From positions 38,001,786 to 38,065,785 of the forward strand of contig QCXZ01000041.1 in NCBI GenBank assembly GCA_025024175.1: 64,000 nucleotides of DNA. The letters are read 5' to 3'. Source of the DNA: Rhyzopertha dominica. Its lineage: Eukaryota > Arthropoda > Insecta > Coleoptera > Bostrichidae. Made by a program: the position numbers and the translations under genes. Of the stretch, positions 58,629 through 64,000 are shown one piece after another. The notes under the pieces are model-generated. The model had not been told where the DNA came from, did not search any database, and worked only from the letters and a program-made list of their open reading frames with translations. Each line of letters opens with the position of its first letter. Position 1 is the stretch's first letter.

Positions 58629-59522
58629 ATGACCACCCGAGCCGGCAACCCTCTTCCGTCATCACGCTCATCAGAACTGGCGCCAGAGGGTCTGGCAATG
58701 AACATCGCTACGGAGCTAACGCAGGCCACCTCCCCGTCCGCCTTGGGTCTGGAAGCCGTTCACCCTGAGAACAATTCGTCCAACGACGGCGACAGCGTTG
58801 CCATGCCGCCCTCCACAACCCCGTCGTCCGAGGTTACCAAGCTGCTAGAGGCCGTCGCGACGCTCATCAGCCGCCAGAGCAGCCTACCCGAAGCACGACC
58901 GTCGTTCGCTGGCCTGCCCAGTGAAGATCCGGAAGTCTACCTGCGCCAGGTAGAAGACTACGCTGCGCGAAACCCTCAGCCAGATCTCACGAAGTTCGCA
59001 GCTAATCAGCTAAAGGGAGCCGCGGCTCAATGGTTTCGCAGCTATGTCGAATTGTCTCTCTCTTGGGTACAATTCCGTGAGCTTCTTATCCGCAAATATG
59101 CCAGTGCGGAAGTAACCGCAAATCTTTTGTCCAAGCTATACGGACAAAAGCAGGTAGCCAACGAACCTGCAGAAATTTTCCTCCGGAAGAAAATCGAGCT
59201 GTTCCGCCGTTTACAACCCCGTGTGTCCGAAGAAGAGGCTGTCAAGATATTGATAGAGCTACTTACTCCCGCGTTGCGTCCGTATCTACGCATGGGTTCA
59301 CTTGCAAGCTTCGAAGAACTGCTGGAACGCGCCTCAGTTATCGAAGGTGACCTGGCCCAGCTGAAGTCATCCGCGCCGCGCCGCGAGGAACCCCCGAAGT
59401 GCCGCATGTGTCCAGGCTATCACTATCATAAAGATTGCCCGGAACGACGTCCGCCGCCGCCGGAAAACTGGAGACGGGCCGAGCCGGCCACCGCTCAACC
59501 CCCGGCCCAAGTTCGGCCCTAG
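58629..59522 (+). CDS. gag: Gag, Ty3/Gypsy
   Basis: Gag builds the intracellular particle. The 297-residue frame starts at the first ATG after the primer-binding site. Residues 1-75 are a Ser/Pro-rich leader. Residues about 90-240 are a retrotransposon capsid domain ('FAGLPSEDPEVYLRQVEDYA', 'AAAQWFRSY', 'FRELLIRKYAS', 'EPAEIFLRKKIELFRRL'). Near residue 258 there is a single short zinc knuckle 'CRMCPGYHYHKDC', spaced C-x2-C-x3-H-x4-C, one residue shorter than the canonical C-x2-C-x4-H-x4-C unless the second His is used. The tail is Pro-rich. It overlaps pol by about 90 bp. It is intact. Confidence 0.9.
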   Translation: MTTRAGNPLPSSRSSELAPEGLAMNIATELTQATSPSALGLEAVHPENNSSNDGDSVAMPPSTTPSSEVTKLLEAVATLISRQSSLPEARPSFAGLPSEDPEVYLRQVEDYAARNPQPDLTKFAANQLKGAAAQWFRSYVELSLSWVQFRELLIRKYASAEVTANLLSKLYGQKQVANEPAEIFLRKKIELFRRLQPRVSEEEAVKILIELLTPALRPYLRMGSLASFEELLERASVIEGDLAQLKSSAPRREEPPKCRMCPGYHYHKDCPERRPPPPENWRRAEPATAQPPAQVRP

Positions 59523-62500
59523 TGATTTCGCTCACCACGACAGGTAACCCAAATGTGCCGCGCATCCCAGTGCAAGTATATGAACGGTGTGTAACTGCCA
59601 TTCTAGACACTGCCGCGTCAAATAACTTTATTAATCGTAAGTGCCTTCCGCCACAAACTCAAGTGTCAGGACCAGTTTGCGAAATCCAGCTCGCGGATAC
59701 CACGAACACTACACGTGCCGTCGGTTGTGCGCGAGTGCCGGTTACAATCGGGAACGGAACATTTTCCATAAACTTCTACGTCATCGAAAACGCGCGCGAA
59801 GATGTGATTCTCGGTTATGAGTGGTTTATGTACGAACAAGCCGTGTTAGACTTTCAAAGACAATGTGTGAGTTTCGGGAAAGACTACCGCCAAGTGGTTT
59901 ATTGGAGACCGCCTCCAGCAGTTTCAGATGCCACCCCCGATCTGAAATACCACTTCCCACCAGCATATTGCAGCGCCTTCGAGGACTTGATAACGGAATA
60001 CAAAGGCATATTCCACAAAGGCGGGCGCGTGCCGACCACGAGAAGCACGCGCCACCAGATGCGACTGACCTGCAATAAAGTCATAAAAATCCGTCCCTAC
60101 CGATGCTCCCCGGAAAAGAAGGCCCTTATAAGTAGGTCAGTGCAACAGATGTTAGCCGATGGGGTCATCGAGCCCAGTAACTCTCCATACAGCTCGCCCG
60201 TCGTGCTCATCCCGAAAAAGGACAACAAAGAGTTCAGGTTTTGTGTCGATTACCGACAGATTAACGCCATAACCGCAGACGAGCCGACACCACTTCCCAT
60301 CATTCATGAGACCCTGCGGGATATCGGCTGTGCAAAGATCTTCTCGACGCTAGATTTGAAATCGGGATATTGGCAAATTGAAATGCATCCGGATTCTAAG
60401 CAATATACCGCATTCAGCACACCTGACGGAGGTAATTTCCAATTTTGCGTGCTTCCGTTTGGGCTCAAAACGGCACCTAGTACCTTCCAAAAATTAATGA
60501 GTCAAGAAGTACTAGTGGGCTATATTCGCAAGTTTGCCATGGTGTACCTGGATGACGTCATTGTATATTCAGATACCTGGGAAGATCACTTAAGACACCT
60601 GTCTTTAGTGTTCGAGCGTCTAAGGCAACATCATTTAACCTGCGCTCCTGAAAAATGTGAATTCGGGGCAAGCAAAATCGAATATCTGGGCCACATCATA
60701 ACATCCGAGGGGAACATTCCACAACCACAGCATCTGGGCGACTTACACGCTATGCCGCCACCACAAACCCGCAAACAGTTACGCCGTTTCCTGGGACTGT
60801 GTAACTGGCTACGGGACTACATACCAAAGTTCGCTGAACTTGCCGCTCCCTTGACAGATTTATTGAGTCCCAAGCATAAGTTCCAGTGGACCGAGGATGC
60901 CGAGGCCGCTTTCAATAACATAAAAGAGGCCACGAAAGCTCCACTTCAGTTGCACCGCCCTGATTTTTCGCAGAAGTTCTATCTGCAAACCGATGCGAGT
61001 CAGATAGGGGCCGCTGCAACATTATATCAGCTAGATAATGACAAAATTCGGCGAATTATAGCATACGGAAGCACACGCTTCAATCCTACGGAAGCTAAGT
61101 ATCATTGCAATGAGCAAGAATGCTTAGCAGTGATATGGGCCATAAAGAAATACCGTCCATACCTGGAAGGCCGGCATTTCACATTGAGAACTGACAATAA
61201 ATGCCTCACCTGGCTTCAGACTTTCAAAGATAGCAAGGCAAAACTTCTTCGATGGAGCCTGTTACTGCAAGAATTTTCATTCGACATCGAACACTGCCCG
61301 GGACGCCTAAACGAACTCCCAGACGCTCTCTCCCGGTTTCCCGACTCCACCTACATGGACACCGTACGCGTAGAAGACGTCAGTCGTTTGGAACGACCCG
61401 TGGACAAAAGCGCCGCTAGTGCAGCGGCACACACACCGGTGCTAATGCAAATTAGTACTCCATCGCTCTACGAGTCTGTTTTGCAACATAATCGCCACGA
61501 CGTAGAATTGCAGTCCAAAGTAAGCCAGTGGGAACAAATTCGCTCGCATCTGCCAGCTACAGAAGAAGATAACATCTTCTTTGACAAATACGCCGTCAAG
61601 GAAGAGGCACTCTATGAAAATGATAACGGCCAATACTTGATAGTCCCACCCAGCANTCGATCGGAGGNGATGCACCGCNATCACGACCATCATACAGCGG
61701 GACACCCTGGAGCGGACGAAACAATCAGAGCGATAAAAGAGTTCTATCGCTGGCCAAACCTCGCCCGCGACGTTCGAGCATATGTGAGGAACTGTATGCT
61801 TTGTGCCTGTACCAAGAAGGGTCCTAATCGTCGCCAAGCACCGCAACGCCCTCACATACCTATGGAGCCGTGGCATACAATTGCCGTTGACTTAATGGGT
61901 CCATATCCACTGACTCCGCGCCGAAAAAGATTCTTGTTCGTGGTCACCGACCTGTTTTCCCGATGGACCGAAGCTTTTCCCATAAGTTCATCGAAAGCAC
62001 CGAATTTAGTGCAAATTCTGGACGAACAAATCTTTCCACGATATGGCTATCCTAAAGCCATACTGNGCGACAATGGAGTACAGTTTGGCAGCCGTACATG
62101 GAAGTACGCCTGTGAAAGATGGGGTAGCTTGCACTATACAACACCTGTTTATCATGCTCGCTCTAACCCCACCGAACGTCGCAACCAGGACATAAAAAAG
62201 GGGTTACGTCTGCGAATGCAAGCAGAACCGCACCGCCACTGGGATAAGTTCGTCCCTTCCATCCTTTTCAACCTGCGTTGCCGAAGAAATGCCGCCACAG
62301 GAATGTCACCCGCAACAGCCCTGTTTGGGCGAGATTTGGCCAGGCCAGGTGACTGGAGGGCAGCCCGCAAGGACCAGCCGACCGCCCACACCCCAGCCAC
62401 GCGCCGTCTTCAGGTCATTCGTGACAACCAGCAGCGTTACCAGCAGCGTAGACAGCAGGTAGACACGGGGTCACACTTCATAGTCGGCCAGAGCGTGCTG

Positions 62501-62683
62501 ATTCGGGAACACCCCTTATCCGATGGACCAGAGCGAGTCCATGGCGCCTTCGCAGCCCGATGGAGAGGACCTGCCATCATCGAGGAATGCCACGGGAGGC
62601 ATACCTACGTCGTGCGGATGGACAATCGGCGAATAAAGGTGCATAGTGACGACTTGCGTCCCGCACCGATGGGGGAACAATGA
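59435..62683 (+). CDS. pol: Pol polyprotein (protease, RT, RNase H, integrase), Ty3/Gypsy
   Basis: The frame is -1 to gag, opens just after a TAA at about 59430, and shows no proper ATG at its start (the first codon here is TTG), so it is expected to be made by frameshifting inside 59435-59522. Domains in order: protease with 'ILDTAASNNF' (Asp-Thr-Ala instead of the more common DTG/DSG) and 'VILGYEWF'; RT with 'YLDD' at 60543-60555; RNase H with 'LQTDASQIG' near 60980; integrase HHCC zinc domain at about 61670-61811, Asp in 'AVDLMGP', Asp in 'DNGVQFGS' near 62070, Glu in 'NPTERRNQ' near 62170; then a GPY/F-like C-terminus. N bases at 61656, 61668, 61679 and 62066 hide single residues. Otherwise complete (about 1082 residues). 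Confidence 0.92.
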   Translation: MPGTTSAAAGKLETGRAGHRSTPGPSSALVISLTTTGNPNVPRIPVQVYERCVTAILDTAASNNFINRKCLPPQTQVSGPVCEIQLADTTNTTRAVGCARVPVTIGNGTFSINFYVIENAREDVILGYEWFMYEQAVLDFQRQCVSFGKDYRQVVYWRPPPAVSDATPDLKYHFPPAYCSAFEDLITEYKGIFHKGGRVPTTRSTRHQMRLTCNKVIKIRPYRCSPEKKALISRSVQQMLADGVIEPSNSPYSSPVVLIPKKDNKEFRFCVDYRQINAITADEPTPLPIIHETLRDIGCAKIFSTLDLKSGYWQIEMHPDSKQYTAFSTPDGGNFQFCVLPFGLKTAPSTFQKLMSQEVLVGYIRKFAMVYLDDVIVYSDTWEDHLRHLSLVFERLRQHHLTCAPEKCEFGASKIEYLGHIITSEGNIPQPQHLGDLHAMPPPQTRKQLRRFLGLCNWLRDYIPKFAELAAPLTDLLSPKHKFQWTEDAEAAFNNIKEATKAPLQLHRPDFSQKFYLQTDASQIGAAATLYQLDNDKIRRIIAYGSTRFNPTEAKYHCNEQECLAVIWAIKKYRPYLEGRHFTLRTDNKCLTWLQTFKDSKAKLLRWSLLLQEFSFDIEHCPGRLNELPDALSRFPDSTYMDTVRVEDVSRLERPVDKSAASAAAHTPVLMQISTPSLYESVLQHNRHDVELQSKVSQWEQIRSHLPATEEDNIFFDKYAVKEEALYENDNGQYLIVPPSXRSEXMHRXHDHHTAGHPGADETIRAIKEFYRWPNLARDVRAYVRNCMLCACTKKGPNRRQAPQRPHIPMEPWHTIAVDLMGPYPLTPRRKRFLFVVTDLFSRWTEAFPISSSKAPNLVQILDEQIFPRYGYPKAILXDNGVQFGSRTWKYACERWGSLHYTTPVYHARSNPTERRNQDIKKGLRLRMQAEPHRHWDKFVPSILFNLRCRRNAATGMSPATALFGRDLARPGDWRAARKDQPTAHTPATRRLQVIRDNQQRYQQRRQQVDTGSHFIVGQSVLIREHPLSDGPERVHGAFAARWRGPAIIEECHGRHTYVVRMDNRRIKVHSDDLRPAPMGEQ

Positions 62684-62989
62684 ACTGAGCTTCGCGCTAG
62701 TGTAGTGTAGTGGACTGAGTGTTGCGCCAGTGTAGTTCTAAGCGATATATTACGGTAGTGAAGTTAGATTTAAGCGTTCTAATATGAGAATTTTGTTTAT
62801 TTTATTTCATTATTACGTCACGCCTGTCATTCATACTTTTATGCGCTTGTTGCTTTCTATCATGATGATCCACACATCAGCTGTTCGATTGAAGTTGTCA
62901 TCAATCTTGTATATTTGTATATATATCTATATTTTTTTAAATAAAGCTAGCAAGTTCCTCTGTCTACAGGATACGCACCGATTGGCTTC
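62684..62989 (+). other. Gypsy 3' untranslated region
   Basis: The 306 bp between the pol stop and the polypurine tract contain no env or other ORF that I can support. Two near-repeats of AGTGTAGT occur at 62699-62735. Confidence 0.6.
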
Positions 62990-63005
62990 GAAAGGGGGGG
63001 CGAAT
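62990..63005 (+). other. Polypurine tract of the Gypsy element
   Basis: GAAAGGGGGGGCGAAT abuts the TGATACAC start of the 3' LTR. Confidence 0.8.
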
Positions 63006-63930
63006 TGATACACTACGCGTAAAAATATTGTAAAATCAGTTATTTGGCCTACGTGCATTTTTGCCAATCGGCGCATTCACGCGACTTTCTGGCGCCTGGC
63101 TCTCGCGTACTCCAGAAACACGTGTGGCGTTCGTATTTCTTTCTTTCTCCCCTTAAGGGAGAAAAGGACACACATGCCCTGAAGCCCTATAAATACGGTG
63201 CGTGTCGCACCTAAAGGCAGAGAGGGACTGGCACCCTGTGCAAACTGTGTCAGTTTTCTTTCTTATTTCCAAAATCCCACTACCCACACCCTCTGGCCCC
63301 CTGTGAAAACTGGGTCAGATCCTCGGCCCCCTGTGAAAACTGGGTCGAATCCACCAACATTTTCAGCTAACCAACGNCGCTCTTCAGGCTCTGGTACTAA
63401 CGTATTTGATCTCCCCTGTGAAAACTGGAGATCAAATACTAACAAGTACTCAGACGCCACCAGGAGTTGACGTTCCAGAGCGCGCCGAACCCCATGGGCA
63501 AGAATCTGGGGAAGCGACAGCGGCTACGGCGATATGCCCTCAACCGCCGAGGAGATCCGCAATCGCTATCGCCTGTAAGAACACCAAAAGCCCCGCTCAC
63601 ACCGAGGTACCTAGGGCCATCCACGCCACCAGCTACCCCGAAAACGACGACATACGTCTGCAGCAGTCCCGCGACGCCACAAGCTCCGCGTACGCCTGAT
63701 CTACGTGGCGCCAGGGCGTATTTCACCATCCGGCGCTTATTCGGAGCCTCCCAACCAGGCCGCAGTCCGAGGGAGAGGCCAGGGAATAAGAGACCTTGTT
63801 ATATAAAAATAACACCATCTTTAATAAAAATAAAAATATATAAAATAACTCATAGCGAAATAAAAGATATAAAAATAAAATAACCTAATCACGCTTCACA
63901 CAGTGACGTCCACCATTCCCGTTTACGTCA
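63006..63930 (+). repeat. Gypsy 3' LTR (925 bp)
   Basis: It has the same length as the 5' LTR. The differences I can see are single-base changes near 63208, 63432, 63510, 63642, 63661 and 63697 plus an N at 63377, that is under one percent. It provides the polyadenylation signal region (AATAAA repeats near 63820-63880). Confidence 0.92.
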
Positions 63931-64000
63931 CGGTCAGAGTCAGAGTGTGTGTTTTTATTATTGCGTTTCGCATTTACTGTTTATACAGCACGGTTTCTTT
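63931..64000. other. Right flank: target duplication CGGT and host DNA
   Basis: CGGT at 63931-63934 matches 57640-57643. The following GTCAGAGTCAGAGTGTG and T-rich sequence would be contiguous with the CRE/X-box region before insertion. It is cut by the window edge. Confidence 0.6.

Larger units (their letters stand above)
57644..63930 (+). mobile_element. Complete Ty3/Gypsy LTR retrotransposon without env
   Basis: The 6287-bp element is bounded by 925-bp LTRs (TGA...TCA) and a 4-bp duplication CGGT (57640-57643 and 63931-63934). Order: LTR, tRNA-Lys-type primer-binding site, gag, pol in the -1 frame, short 3' region, G-rich polypurine tract, LTR. The LTRs differ at only a handful of positions that I can see, so the insertion is young but older than the errantivirus. 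The frames are open; four N bases in pol leave a few residues unknown. Base composition is much more GC-rich than the flanks. Clade uncertain; the long LTR and tRNA-Lys primer would fit an Osvaldo/Ulysses-like element. Confidence 0.93.

Overview
The window is about two thirds A+T, has scattered single N bases, and carries no gene that I can assign with confidence to a normal cellular function. Everything recognisable is transposable-element sequence of the kind found together in insect genomes: BEL/Pao, an env-bearing errantivirus, a second Ty3/Gypsy element, a Penelope-like element, RTE-type and Jockey/CR1-type LINE remains, a mariner-like remnant, a hAT-like non-autonomous element, foldback MITEs and a YqaJ-nuclease element. 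I read it as an intergenic, transposon-rich stretch of an insect nuclear genome (order not determined).

Layout. 1-2460: a decayed BEL/Pao element on the + strand, entering from outside the window and ending in an LTR that is itself followed by a primer-binding-site motif. 2.5-13.4 kb: AT-rich desert with only doubtful small ORFs. 13458-14502: a 1.05-kb foldback element. 18.1-26.7 kb: small mobile debris, including three decayed hammerhead-like motifs on the minus strand, a TTAA-flanked element with a broken YqaJ nuclease (19573-21487), a LINE 3' end (23.1-23.5 kb), a duplicated 120-bp block (25.6-26.0 kb) and a 344-bp hairpin-rich insertion with 13-bp flanking repeats (26367-26710). 26.7-30.9 kb: desert.

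30902-38455 is a complete errantivirus-like provirus on the minus strand: LTRs identical by eye, a 4-bp target duplication, gag, pol in the -1 frame after an A AAT TTT slippery site, an uninterrupted env-like frame, and a leader with 45-bp tandem repeats. 38.9-40.25 kb is a decayed Penelope-like element (RT plus GIY-YIG). 41.1-45.5 kb is an RTE-type LINE on the minus strand, split by a 1648-bp unidentified insertion with 13-bp target duplications. 47.3-57.5 kb holds further fragments: a LINE RT, a mariner-like transposase end, a THAP-like fragment, a 957-bp hAT-like element with an 8-bp duplication, and a GC-rich repeat pair.

57644-63930 is a second complete Gypsy element on the + strand (925-bp LTRs, 4-bp duplication, gag, pol in the -1 frame, no env). 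It sits about 70 bp downstream of a CRE palindrome plus an RFX X-box, so it may split the promoter or 5' end of a host gene lying mostly beyond the right edge. The two intact retroelements are young. The other remnants are old and carry stops, frameshifts or nested insertions.
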